NCBI GenBank assembly: GCA_018610025.1
Contig: JAHENW010000110.1
Location: 1 to 11,990 of the forward strand
Source of the DNA: Thermoplasmatota archaeon
GTDB lineage: Archaea; Thermoplasmatota; Thermoplasmata; Halarchaeoplasmatales; Halarchaeoplasmataceae
Length of the DNA: 11,990 bases
Direction of reading: 5' to 3'
Shown here: positions 1 through 7,800 of the stretch, piece after piece
How the letters are laid out: every line of letters begins with the position of its first letter
Position numbering within the stretch: the stretch's first letter is position 1
Notes under the pieces: model-generated
Database searches by the model: none
What the model was told of the DNA's origin: nothing
The model's input: only the letters and a program-made list of their open reading frames with translations
Translations under genes and position numbers: made by a program

Positions 1-230
1 CTGAAGGTGATCTAGATATAGAAACGAGTGACGCAGTGAATCATGAAGGTATGGAGAACTCCAACCAGAGCGCCGGGGGCAATGCAGTCTACGTGTTCCA
101 GGTGACCGAGTTCAGCACCCAGACCATCGAGATGTCCGCTCAGGAGATGCCCTTCGTTGGCCTACCCGTGATCCTGATGGTTTCGGTTATACCGGTAGCC
201 TATTACGCAGTCAAGAAGAAGAGAAAGTAA
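1..230 (+). CDS. C-terminal end of a membrane-anchored surface protein (5' partial)
   Basis: The reading frame is open from the window edge (first full codon at base 3) to TAA at 228-230, so this is the tail of a longer gene. A GTG at 36 lies inside the open frame and is unlikely to be the start. The visible part has a polar, Asn/Ser-rich stretch, then one hydrophobic helix (about 17 residues, GLPVILMVSVIPVAYYAV), and ends in the basic tail KKKRK. This is the pattern of an exported archaeal protein held by a C-terminal membrane anchor, with the bulk outside and the basic tail in the cytoplasm. The function of the missing ectodomain cannot be told. A hairpin terminator follows at 242-274. Confidence 0.75.
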   Translation, partial: EGDLDIETSDAVNHEGMENSNQSAGGNAVYVFQVTEFSTQTIEMSAQEMPFVGLPVILMVSVIPVAYYAVKKKRK

Positions 231-241
231 GTGATAAGAAC

Positions 242-274
242 AGAAAAGGAACAAAAAAACCCCTTCTCTTTTTT
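242..274. terminator. Hairpin terminator between convergent genes
   Basis: AGAAAAGG (242-249) pairs with CCTTCTCT (262-269) at 7 of 8 positions, with a 12-base loop, followed by T270-T274 on the plus strand. The loop carries seven A residues (253-259), which read as a U run on the minus strand. It lies between the stop of the surface protein (230) and the stop of the convergent FtsZ-like gene (279), so it may serve both. Confidence 0.6.
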
Positions 275-278
275 CCAT

Positions 279-1199
279 CTATTTTCCTGCTAGAAGAGTC
301 ACCCGTGTCCTTTCCCCTATATCTGGCTCTTTTCTCAGGCCCCACATGATGTCAGCCTTCGGACTCTTCTCTTTAACCACCGACAATGCGTCCTCAGCCT
401 CGATCTCCGCAGTACCCTTCCCACTGGTTACAACGGCTAGAACGGTATCATAGGTATCTGGATCTTCCAGCCAGGGAGACCGGTAAGCTTCCTTGGACGC
501 TCTCTTTCCACGCTCCCTTCCCTCTCCATAACCACCTCCGATCCTGAAGCTGGTGACCCCTTTACAGAATCTCATTAGATATGGGAGATCGTTCTTGGTC
601 ATCACAGCATTGAATTCCAAAAGGGGCAATCTTATTATGGAATTCATGACCTCGAACGCCTCATTTATCGGGCGGTTGGGCCTCACATCCAGTAATCTTT
701 CATTACTGAAAGCCGCAGTTATATCGGCTATATCCTCTAGTTTCGTCTGGGCCTCCCGAGCGAATTCGCGTCGACTCTTGCTCTCGTGACTGAAAGGCGT
801 TGAAACCAAGGAGATGGTGAATATCCCCTCTTCTTTGGCCAAACTGGCACAGACCGGGCTGGTCCAGCTGCCGGTGTCCCCGCCCAGCCCAGAAACGATG
901 AAAACCAGCTCCGCTTGTCTGATCCTCCTTCCGATCTTCTTTTCAGAGGCCGTACTCTCACGGTATCGATTATCTTGGGTCGTATAGGCCTGCTTAATAT
1001 CCACCTTGTCTATCTCTATGAAGGGATAGTCGGGGAGTCTAGCGGACTCACCCACCTCGTACTTCTTTACGTTAGAAAGGGATGGGTCTTCTATAGAAGT
1101 GAGTATGTTCCTACCTGCTCCTCCGATACCCAGGGCTATGATCGTCGGTCTTTCTTTCTTATCCGCCGAATCGGCTCCAAATCTTTGTATTTCAGACAT
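279..1199 (-). CDS. Divergent FtsZ/tubulin-superfamily protein with altered T4 and T7 loops
   Basis: The protein is 306 aa from the ATG at 1199. That start is chosen over an in-frame TTG at 1214 because GAGGT lies 4 bases upstream. FtsZ landmarks appear in order: nucleotide-binding loop T1 GIGGAGRN (24-31), T4 loop SGLGGDTGSW (103-112; classical GGGTG core), STPF followed by a basic/acidic helix (133-136 on), NERLL (166-170), the T7 region (202-207), SPWLE (241-245) and the last strand RVTLLAG. Seen directly: T4 reads GGDTGSW instead of GGGTGTG, and T7 reads KNDLPY where canonical FtsZ has NxDxxD. The 17-residue distance from the retained Asp to the next conserved Gly fits E. coli FtsZ without gaps, so two of three T7 residues appear changed. 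FtsZ polymerises with GTP at the membrane; here weak or lost GTP hydrolysis is inferred. It is shorter than typical FtsZ, lacks a C-terminal linker, and is translationally coupled to a membrane protein. It is probably a paralogue, not the main division FtsZ. Confidence 0.85.
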   Translation of the reverse strand: MSEIQRFGADSADKKERPTIIALGIGGAGRNILTSIEDPSLSNVKKYEVGESARLPDYPFIEIDKVDIKQAYTTQDNRYRESTASEKKIGRRIRQAELVFIVSGLGGDTGSWTSPVCASLAKEEGIFTISLVSTPFSHESKSRREFAREAQTKLEDIADITAAFSNERLLDVRPNRPINEAFEVMNSIIRLPLLEFNAVMTKNDLPYLMRFCKGVTSFRIGGGYGEGRERGKRASKEAYRSPWLEDPDTYDTVLAVVTSGKGTAEIEAEDALSVVKEKSPKADIMWGLRKEPDIGERTRVTLLAGK

Positions 1200-1626
1200 C
1201 TTGACCTCGTTCAATCTTTACTTTCACTCCTTCCCTTTTATCCATCTCTCTTTTCTTATTTCCCGACCACCATCCGAAGGCAGCACCAGAGATCGGGCCC
1301 ACATAAGAGCCGATGAAAGCACCAGAGGCGCCCCATACTGCCAAGCCGATGAATGGGCCCAAAATAAGTCCTATGAACAATCCTATGATCCATGCTAGGA
1401 TCCAACCTTCTTTTAGACCACCGAGCCCTCCCCCTAGTACGCCTACGATCAAAACCGATCCAGCGATAATGGCTGCCATCCCCGAATCTCCTTTCAAGAG
1501 AAGCCCTATAACCCCTATCACCGCCCCTATCAGGACCAATATACCCATCATTTTCCAGATGATCTCATACTCCGCTATGTTATCCATTATCTCTTCTCGG
1601 ATATCTTCTATATCCATGGCTCTCAT
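1192..1626 (-). CDS. Glycine-rich four-helix membrane protein coupled to the FtsZ-like gene
   Basis: The protein is 144 aa. A charged amphipathic N-terminus (residues 1-22) precedes four hydrophobic helices at roughly 24-44, 50-70, 75-97 and 99-120. The helices are rich in Gly and Ala with GxxxG-like spacing (for example GGGLGG at 65-70 and repeated FIG), which favours tight helix packing. A basic tail, NKKREMDKREG, follows. I do not recognise a named family. The TGA at 1192-1194 overlaps the FtsZ-like ATG (1197-1199), so the two are translated from one message and probably act together. A membrane anchor or partner for the FtsZ-like protein is inferred from this context only. The start may be ATG 1626 or ATG 1617; a TATA-like box at 1661-1670 fits either with a short leader. 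Confidence 0.8.
   Translation of the reverse strand: MRAMDIEDIREEIMDNIAEYEIIWKMMGILVLIGAVIGVIGLLLKGDSGMAAIIAGSVLIVGVLGGGLGGLKEGWILAWIIGLFIGLILGPFIGLAVWGASGAFIGSYVGPISGAAFGWWSGNKKREMDKREGVKVKIERGQDV
1204..1208 (-). promoter_or_regulatory. Ribosome binding site deciding the FtsZ-like start
   Basis: On the minus strand GAGGT lies 4 bases before ATG 1199, inside the end of the upstream membrane gene. It favours the ATG over the TTG at 1214, which has no comparable site. Confidence 0.55.
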
Positions 1627-1660
1627 CCTTCAGTTTCGTATAGGGGTAGGGCAAAATGGT

Positions 1661-1670
1661 TTTTAAATCT
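1661..1670 (-). promoter_or_regulatory. TATA-like promoter of the membrane protein/FtsZ-like operon
   Basis: The minus strand reads AGATTTAAAA. Initiation about 25 bases downstream, near 1639, would leave a leader of about 13-22 bases before the ATG at 1626 or 1617. Confidence 0.5.
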
Positions 1671-1716
1671 TTACTTGATTTTATAGTGGAAGGAAGATAG
1701 CCGTAAAATCTAGGGC

Positions 1717-1726
1717 AAATATTAAT
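1717..1726 (+). promoter_or_regulatory. TATA-like promoter of the GYD-domain gene
   Basis: AAATATTAAT lies about 35-44 bases before ATG 1761, inside the 134-base divergent intergenic region. The only ribosome-site candidate is GGGTAGA at 1750-1756, which is weak. Confidence 0.4.
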
Positions 1727-1760
1727 AGTATTCCCACCATTAAAGAAGCGGGTAGATAAA

Positions 1761-2045
1761 ATGCCGGTATATATGATTCTCTCAAAATTGACGGACGAAG
1801 GGAGAACCACGATAAAGGAAAATCCAGAAAGGATAAAAGAAGTGAACAAAGAGATGAGAGACATGGGAGCAGTGATCAGAGAACAGTATGCCTTACTCGG
1901 TGAATACGATTTCGTGACCATTTTGGAAGCGGAGAACAACGAGATGATAACGAAGATAGCCATGGAGATGGGTTCGAGAGGAACCATCGATACGTTGACA
2001 TTGGCCGCCATGCCTATAGACGACCTCATAGAAGCCATGGGATGA
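1761..2045 (+). CDS. GYD domain-containing protein
   Basis: The protein is 94 aa, the full length for this family of small alpha/beta proteins. Family hallmarks seen are an N-terminal strand (VYMILSKLT), TDEGR, KENPERIKEVN, the LLGEYDFV core that gives the family its name (GYD, here GEYD), a helix with GSRGT, and the ending PIDDLIEAM. Its fold resembles the ligand-binding half of Lrp/AsnC proteins, but there is no DNA-binding domain. The biochemical role of GYD proteins is not established; a small-ligand sensor is possible. It has its own promoter and is divergent from the membrane protein/FtsZ-like operon, so no functional link is implied. Confidence 0.85.
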   Translation: MPVYMILSKLTDEGRTTIKENPERIKEVNKEMRDMGAVIREQYALLGEYDFVTILEAENNEMITKIAMEMGSRGTIDTLTLAAMPIDDLIEAMG

Positions 2046-2061
2046 ACCGATTCTCAACGAT

Positions 2062-2072
2062 AATAATTTAAA
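2062..2072 (+). promoter_or_regulatory. TATA-like promoter of the exonuclease gene
   Basis: AATAATTTAAA is centred near 2067, about 30 bases before ATG 2098. No ribosome binding site precedes the ATG, so a leaderless transcript is likely. Confidence 0.5.
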
Positions 2073-2086
2073 CACCCTTCTATCTG

Positions 2087-2093
2087 TTTTTTT
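2087..2093 (+). terminator. T-tract after the GYD gene
   Basis: Seven T residues lie 41 bases after the GYD stop. Archaeal termination often occurs at such U-tracts without a hairpin. It also falls just before the expected start point of the next gene, so it may be only promoter composition. Confidence 0.35.
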
Positions 2094-2097
2094 ATCG

Positions 2098-3054
2098 ATG
2101 AAGTCAACGCCAAACATGTATGACGTCGAGAGGATGAAATGGGGCCTTCTTTCGAGATATGAAGGAGAGAAGATAGACGAGGTTTTCAATGGGAGAACAT
2201 TCGAAAATTCTATGGGAAACGCCTTTTTAGTCGAAAAGGAAGAGCACATCGAGTTTCAAATACCTGATGAGGATGAGGCCAAGGAACAGGTCCTCTCGAA
2301 TCTCCAGTTGATATATGGGATAGGCTCCAAAACCGAGGAGGGCCTGAAGGACAGTGGTATATCCAATCTTAAAGATCTAAAAGAAAGAGATGGAAGTTAC
2401 CGGGAAGAGGTGGAGGAGGTATTGAAGACATTGGAAAAAAGGGATATCAGGGCAGTGCAGGAACGCGTCGGCAGATGGTTCAACAAAGGTCATCCCCTTT
2501 TCTACAGCACCGCTGGACTCGTTGATAAGGAGGATATATTGTTCTTCGATATCGAGACACTAGGTCTTGAGAACGTGCCCGTATTTCTTATCGGGGTAGG
2601 TAGATTTGTTAACGGCGAATTCAGGACCCGTCAGTACCTAGCAAGAGATCTGAAGGAAGAAGATGTGATAATAGAACAGACGGCTGAAGAACTTGAGCGG
2701 TGTGAATATCTGGTAAGTTTCAACGGTTCGTGTTTCGATCTCCGGTTCCTTTCTCAGAGGGCAGAAGTACACGATATAGAGCTAGATATAGACAGAGCAC
2801 ACCTCGACCTTTTACCCCTCTCTAGGGAAGCTGTACCAGATGTACCCGATCACAGATTACAGACGTTAGAGAGTCATGTATTGGGTAATGAGAGAGAGGA
2901 CGACGTACCGAGCTCTGTCGTTCCCCACTTCTATGAGATACATCTTCAAAAGGAGAACTACGGGCCCCTGGTCCCCATAATCAAGCACAACCGTGAAGAC
3001 GTGACAACCCTGGCCCTTCTTCTCGACGAGATGAGGGATATATGTATAGGTTAG
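2098..3054 (+). CDS. Predicted DEDDh exonuclease with helix-hairpin-helix domain (RNase_H_2/YprB-like)
   Basis: The protein is 318 aa. An N-terminal segment (1-60) is followed by a helix-hairpin-helix-like element, LQLIYGIGSKTEEGLKDSGI (69-88), of the kind that grips nucleic acid backbone. A 3'-5' exonuclease-type RNase H fold follows: FFDIETLGL (149-157, with D151 and E153), LVSFNGSCFDLRFL (205-218, with D214) and HNREDV (297-302, with H297 and D301). These four acidic residues and the His form a complete DEDDh two-metal site, so activity is expected. The family is widespread in archaea and in bacteria (YprB) and its substrate is not settled; DNA or RNA processing is inferred. It has its own promoter and appears leaderless. 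The next gene lies 65 bases on. Confidence 0.8.
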   Translation: MKSTPNMYDVERMKWGLLSRYEGEKIDEVFNGRTFENSMGNAFLVEKEEHIEFQIPDEDEAKEQVLSNLQLIYGIGSKTEEGLKDSGISNLKDLKERDGSYREEVEEVLKTLEKRDIRAVQERVGRWFNKGHPLFYSTAGLVDKEDILFFDIETLGLENVPVFLIGVGRFVNGEFRTRQYLARDLKEEDVIIEQTAEELERCEYLVSFNGSCFDLRFLSQRAEVHDIELDIDRAHLDLLPLSREAVPDVPDHRLQTLESHVLGNEREDDVPSSVVPHFYEIHLQKENYGPLVPIIKHNREDVTTLALLLDEMRDICIG

Positions 3055-3085
3055 GAAGATAGGAGCTGCTCGGGCACTTTGGAGA

Positions 3086-3095
3086 AAGATTATTA
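3086..3095 (+). promoter_or_regulatory. Possible TATA box of the DUF1917 gene
   Basis: AAGATTATTA lies 25-34 bases before ATG 3120, the spacing expected for a leaderless transcript beginning at or near that ATG. The match is modest. Confidence 0.3.
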
Positions 3096-3119
3096 GGGAG
3101 ATGAGAGTAATAGGTGAAC

Positions 3120-3662
3120 ATGGTCGAAAAAACCCTGCCTTCAGAGGTAGAAAAAGGAGAGGACTTCTGGATAACCATCGGTATTCATGCTTCAGATGGG
3201 AGGATGAAGGAGTACTGCGAAAAGAACGGCTGCCTCGTTCCGGAAGATACCGGAGAAGAGGATCTACCAGATGTCGAGACCGAGGGTTTACGGAAGATAG
3301 ACGAAGAGGCTTTGAAGACGGGGTATCTGGCCGGCAAGTGGAGTTTGAAGGAAAAAAAGGATGACGTCGATGACACCTGGAAAACTATCCTCGAGTTGGC
3401 AGAAGAAAAACAGATATGGGGTGCCCAGGTCGCCACCGAGTGGGGGAGGAAGAAGAGGCAGATGAGAGATTTCCAGATAATGGTATATACGCCTAATTAT
3501 ATCGATAAAGAGGATGTATTCAGGGTGAGAGAGCTTCTAGAGGAAGAATGCGGCGTCGATAGAGAGATAAAATACAAACCAGACATCTACTCGATGCTCC
3601 AGGTAAATAAATTCAATCTAGGGAGCATGGATATTCCAACAGAACACAGGTACCAGGGCTGA
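3120..3662 (+). CDS. DUF1917 / Bles03-like protein, phosphothreonine lyase fold
   Basis: The protein is 180 aa from ATG 3120; an in-frame GTG at 3114 is an alternative, and neither has a well-spaced ribosome site. Features recalled from archaeal DUF1917 proteins are seen: GYLAGKW (68-74), VDDTWKTILE (83-92), WGAQVATEW (100-108), VYTPNYIDKEDVFRVRELL (122-140) and IKYKPDIYS (150-158). The family is related in fold to OspF/SpvC phosphothreonine lyases, which remove phosphate from phosphothreonine by beta-elimination, but activity of the archaeal members is not established. The acidic N-terminal 60 residues are not recognised. It ends 16 bases before the threonine synthase-like gene with no promoter visible between, so the two are probably cotranscribed. 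Confidence 0.65.
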   Translation: MVEKTLPSEVEKGEDFWITIGIHASDGRMKEYCEKNGCLVPEDTGEEDLPDVETEGLRKIDEEALKTGYLAGKWSLKEKKDDVDDTWKTILELAEEKQIWGAQVATEWGRKKRQMRDFQIMVYTPNYIDKEDVFRVRELLEEECGVDREIKYKPDIYSMLQVNKFNLGSMDIPTEHRYQG

Positions 3663-3678
3663 GATATGGGTTGAATAA

Positions 3679-4761
3679 ATGATGCTCACGTGTCCTCTGT
3701 GCGGTGGGAAATATGAAGATGAAAAGTATCCACGAAGGTGTGATTGCGGGGGTCCTCTTCAGTTAGATGTGTTTCACGGAAAGAGGAGAGAGGTAGACGA
3801 AGTGTGGGCCAGGTACGCCGATTTCTTTCCCTACCATGTATCTAAGAGGGTCACGCTCGGCGAAGGTGATACACCCCTAGTCAGAGCTGAAAGGTTATCA
3901 GATAGATACGGGATCGATCTCTTACTGAAGAACGAGACGGTCAATCCGACCTGGAGTTTCAAGGACAGGGGGACCGTGATGGGTGTGTCTAGGACACTCG
4001 AGATCGGGTTCGATGAGATAGGCACGGTTTCCACGGGAAATATGGCCGCCAGCGTGGCTGCGTATGGGGCTCATATCGGACTGGATACAACGGTTATAGT
4101 GCCAGCATCCATGGAAGAGAAGAAACTGAAACAGATCGACGTTTACGGTGCTGATATCAGGAAGAAGAAAGGGGATTACGGCGACCTGTATTACGACAGT
4201 TTGAAGATGGGCGAGGAGGAGGACATCTACTTCATCAATTCCGATGATCCTTACAGGGTGGAGGGCTACAAATCGATAGGTTTCGAACTGGCCGAAGAGA
4301 AGGACGTGGATCACGTATTGATCCCCACCAGCTCTGGAGGTCTGTTTAGGGGCGTCGTGAAGGCGTATGAAGAACTTTACGAAAGCGGGTTTGTGGAAAA
4401 AATACCTAGGTTGACCGCCGTTCAAGCAAGTGGATGTTCACCCATATACAGGGCGTTCCAGAGTGGTGAAAAAGTAAAACACTGGAACGAGCCTGACACC
4501 GTGGCCAAGGCCATCGCCAATCCGCTCCCGCCCAGCGGGGACCTGGTGGTGAAGAAGCTTCAAGAGTTAAACGGCGCGAGCACCGCAGTGGGGGACGACG
4601 CCATACTGAGCGCACAAGAAGACATCACTAGAGAGGGTATATACTGCCAACCGGCATCTGCCGTGGGGGTCGCCGCCCTGGATGATCTGATGGATGATGT
4701 GATAAGGGAGGGAGAAACGGTGGTCAGTATCGTCACCGGTAGCGGGATGAAGACGGCTTGA
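3679..4761 (+). CDS. thrC: Threonine synthase-like PLP enzyme (fold type II)
   Basis: The protein is 360 aa. An N-terminal zinc-ribbon-like segment has C5, C8, C21 and C23, common in archaeal threonine synthases. GEGDTPL (61-67), SFKDRG (93-98) with the likely PLP-binding Lys95, STGNMAASVAAYGA (118-131) and a phosphate-binding loop, PTSSGGLFRG (216-225), follow. Threonine synthase converts O-phosphohomoserine to threonine and phosphate, the last step of threonine synthesis, in the cytoplasm. Two places look unusual from memory of the family: the loop SSGGLFRG and the last motif, TGSGMKTA, instead of a TGxGLKD type ending. A relative such as cysteate synthase or another beta/gamma-replacement enzyme is therefore possible. 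The start is ATG 3679 or the adjacent ATG 3682; the ribosome site is weak. It is probably in an operon with the preceding gene. Confidence 0.75.
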   Translation: MMLTCPLCGGKYEDEKYPRRCDCGGPLQLDVFHGKRREVDEVWARYADFFPYHVSKRVTLGEGDTPLVRAERLSDRYGIDLLLKNETVNPTWSFKDRGTVMGVSRTLEIGFDEIGTVSTGNMAASVAAYGAHIGLDTTVIVPASMEEKKLKQIDVYGADIRKKKGDYGDLYYDSLKMGEEEDIYFINSDDPYRVEGYKSIGFELAEEKDVDHVLIPTSSGGLFRGVVKAYEELYESGFVEKIPRLTAVQASGCSPIYRAFQSGEKVKHWNEPDTVAKAIANPLPPSGDLVVKKLQELNGASTAVGDDAILSAQEDITREGIYCQPASAVGVAALDDLMDDVIREGETVVSIVTGSGMKTA

Positions 4762-4830
4762 TGTCGATTGGTCAAGGAAAATATCTAGATGATCCGTTTA
4801 GAGTACAGATTCCCATATTCCATTCCTGAG

Positions 4831-4850
4831 TAGATCTTTACTTTTTCTTC
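4831..4850 (+). terminator. Possible U-rich terminator after the threonine synthase-like gene
   Basis: The plus strand reads ATCTTTACTTTTTCTTC, about 75 bases after the stop at 4761 and overlapping the 3' end of the convergent exporter gene. There is no hairpin. U-rich tracts of this kind can end archaeal transcripts. Confidence 0.3.
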
Positions 4851-7800
4851 AGCTCCGGCAGATCTTCCTTTCGCTTCTCTTCTTGTGATTTTCTTTTCTT
4901 CAATTTCTGTAGGCCTTCTTTCTCCTTCTTTTCCTTTCCCCACCTCGACCACAGCATCAAAGCAGAAGGTAGGACAAACACCGATGTTATGAAGCTGAAT
5001 ACTATAGCTATAGCGGTTATGGATCCGAATTGAGATAGAGGCAGGATGTCGGATGTAGCCAAAATACCCAACGCGCCGACTGTAGTGAACAGAGCCCCAA
5101 GATGAGCGCTTCCGATATGCTGTATCGTTTTGTGGATCGCATCGTGGAGGCTGTCTTTACTCTCACTTTCCTCCATGAACCTGTGAGTCACGTGGATGCT
5201 GTAATCGACACCCAGACCCACTGTCAGAGCTGTCACGGTTATAGTCATGAAATTCAGCGGGATGTCGATCAGGTATATCAAGCCGAGAAGCCAGAGAGTC
5301 ACTAAAGATACGGGGAAGGTCGTGACGACACCGAGTAAGAGAGAGCGGTGAAGGTAATAAAACACTATCGTAAGGAAGACAGCGACTATGATTATAGCGA
5401 GGATGAGGGAATTGATCTGGGTGGAGCTGAGGTCCTTGATCGTCTCCTGATCTATGATAGAACTGCTGGTCACCTCCGTAGTATATCCCTCCTCTCTGAG
5501 CGGAGTCGAATCCCTCAACAATTCACCTTCCATGATCTCCGCGTTATCTAGATCTTCATCCATCTCATCAGAGTTCTCCCTCACCTGTATGATCGCTGAA
5601 GCGGGATCATAACCGCCATCATCCGTTTCCAATACATTTTCTATGGCATCCCTGCTCTCGGAGGCCTCAAAGAGCATATCGTAAAGTTCTGTTATATTCT
5701 GCTCAGGTATCTCATCATCATCGATATCGCTTTCATCGAACGTGTCCACTATCGTTTCATTATAATCCGGGTTCAGCGGATCGGCCGTTCCGTATCGCTG
5801 TATCACGGTCAGAGGAGAGGATAGACCCTCGTCAGGCACCACCATCTCGCTGTCTTCCATGTTATTCTGTGTCTGATTCAGTGCATGTAGATACGCAGGG
5901 TCCGTCAGATCTCCCCTTGTTAGCACGTACACATCGGTTTGATTGACATCGAAATTGTCCTCAATATACTCTATATTTTGATATTGACTGCTGTCTTCAG
6001 GTAAAAAGTCCTGCATCTGGAAAGTTGTTTCGACCTGCATCGCTCCATATCCGGCCGATATCGTTATTAACAGTACTATCAAAAGGACCAATTTGGGATG
6101 CCGGTCCGATATTATCGTAGATGACGAGAGGATATGGGTGATGATATTCTCATTTTCCTCATCCGACCTTTTGGAGGATCGCTTTTGTTTTTCCTCATCA
6201 TTATCTCCACTTCTCCAATCTTCTACATGCTGTATCACAGGAGGAAGGAAAACTACGAACAAAAAGAAGCTTGAGAGTACACCGATAGTGGCTAAGACCC
6301 CAAAGTTCCTCATCACCTCTAGACCGCTAAGGGTGGTAGAGGAGAATCCCACCATCGTGGTTATGGTCACCAGCAGTATAGCACCTCCTACACTTATCAC
6401 GCCCAATACGACCGATCTATCGATATTTTTTCCTTTATCTTTCTCCTCACGGATCCTCATTATCATGTGGATTCCGTAATCTATAGCCAAACCGGTCATC
6501 AGTATCGGAACGGCTATGATCAAGGGGTTGAACTTATATCCCAGTAACACACCGGCTCCAAAGGTCCACACCACCGCAAAGAACAATGATAAAAGACTGA
6601 TCAAGCTCTCGATTATAGAGCGGTAAACGATCATAAGGACTACTATAACATAAAGAAATGCTATCGGAAGGAGGAAATACAGACTCTCCTGCGCACTGTC
6701 GTTGACCTGATCCATCATCACTTGTTTCGCAGATACCCTCACCGTAGAATGTTGACTTTCATCCTCGGCTATATCGATCAATTCTTTTTGGGCCTCTAAC
6801 CTGGTATCCTTGCTCAAACTAGAATTCATCTGAATCAGGGAGAGAGCACTATTCGCCGATAGGTTTGATATGGAAGCCTCATCTTCAAAATCCTCGCTCA
6901 ACATCTTGGTTAAGCCTTCTTCTAAGTCCTGAAAACGATCTCCGAGTTCATCGGCGGACGCCAGCTTCGGTTTCGTCTCCTCGATGAATTCATCCCTCTC
7001 CTCTAGGATCGTTTTATTTTTCTTTATGACATCTTGAAACCTTGAAACTGATAGCCGCAAAGAGGTGTCATCTGTAGATATATTATTCAATGTCGAATTC
7101 ATATCATCTAGAACTTGTGTCGATTCCTCCATGGTCCCCATCATGAGATCTAGATTGGAGAGCGTCTCATTCACCGACCCGTTCAGTTCCGTAGAATCAT
7201 AATTGATGACATCGTAAACGGTTTCTTTAACATCTAAATCATCCATCTCTTCCAATCTATCCCTCTTGTCACTCTCATTCAACGAGAGGGGGGGCAGATC
7301 CTTTGAAAGGTCCATCCCTTCCTGTTCTTCAGGCATACTCTCCGGGATGCTCAGGAATCTAACGGTCATCCCTATCGCTGCCTGGGATACTTGTTTCCGT
7401 TGATCTCTAGGTAAATTTTTTGAGATCTTTAATATGTTATTCATCCCGTCCAATAGATCGACGAAAGACTCGTACCCGGCGACTTTGTCTCTTTGAAGTC
7501 TAGAGATAAGATTCTCCGTATAATTGATCTTTTCATCTAGTGTCCTGTTTTCGTCGGTTAGTACGTTTATAAGGCCCATGAAATCCTGTCGATATTCTTT
7601 CAAAACTTTCCATCTCTTTGGCTCAGAAGCGATCTGTGACATGCCTTTAAAGTATAGTGTGACATTCTGTTGGATATGAAGATTGGGAGAATCAAGAAGA
7701 TTTTTTCCCAAGGTCAGAGAGGTATTCAACTTGACATACATATCACTCTGATTCTGAAGTACATCGATGCCGTCCTCGGTTTCATTAGAATGATCTATTA

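Noticed and set aside
36..230. A complete 64-residue gene starting at GTG 36
   Set aside because: The same frame is open to the window edge and no ribosome site or promoter precedes the GTG, so it is better read as the tail of a longer gene.
1200..1214. TTG start of the FtsZ-like gene at 1214
   Set aside because: ATG 1199 has GAGGT at good spacing; the five extra residues add nothing to the conserved fold.
4406..4775. Minus-strand open frames inside the threonine synthase-like gene
   Set aside because: They lie opposite a clearly conserved protein, have Arg/Pro/Ser-rich compositions with no recognisable motifs, and lack promoters.
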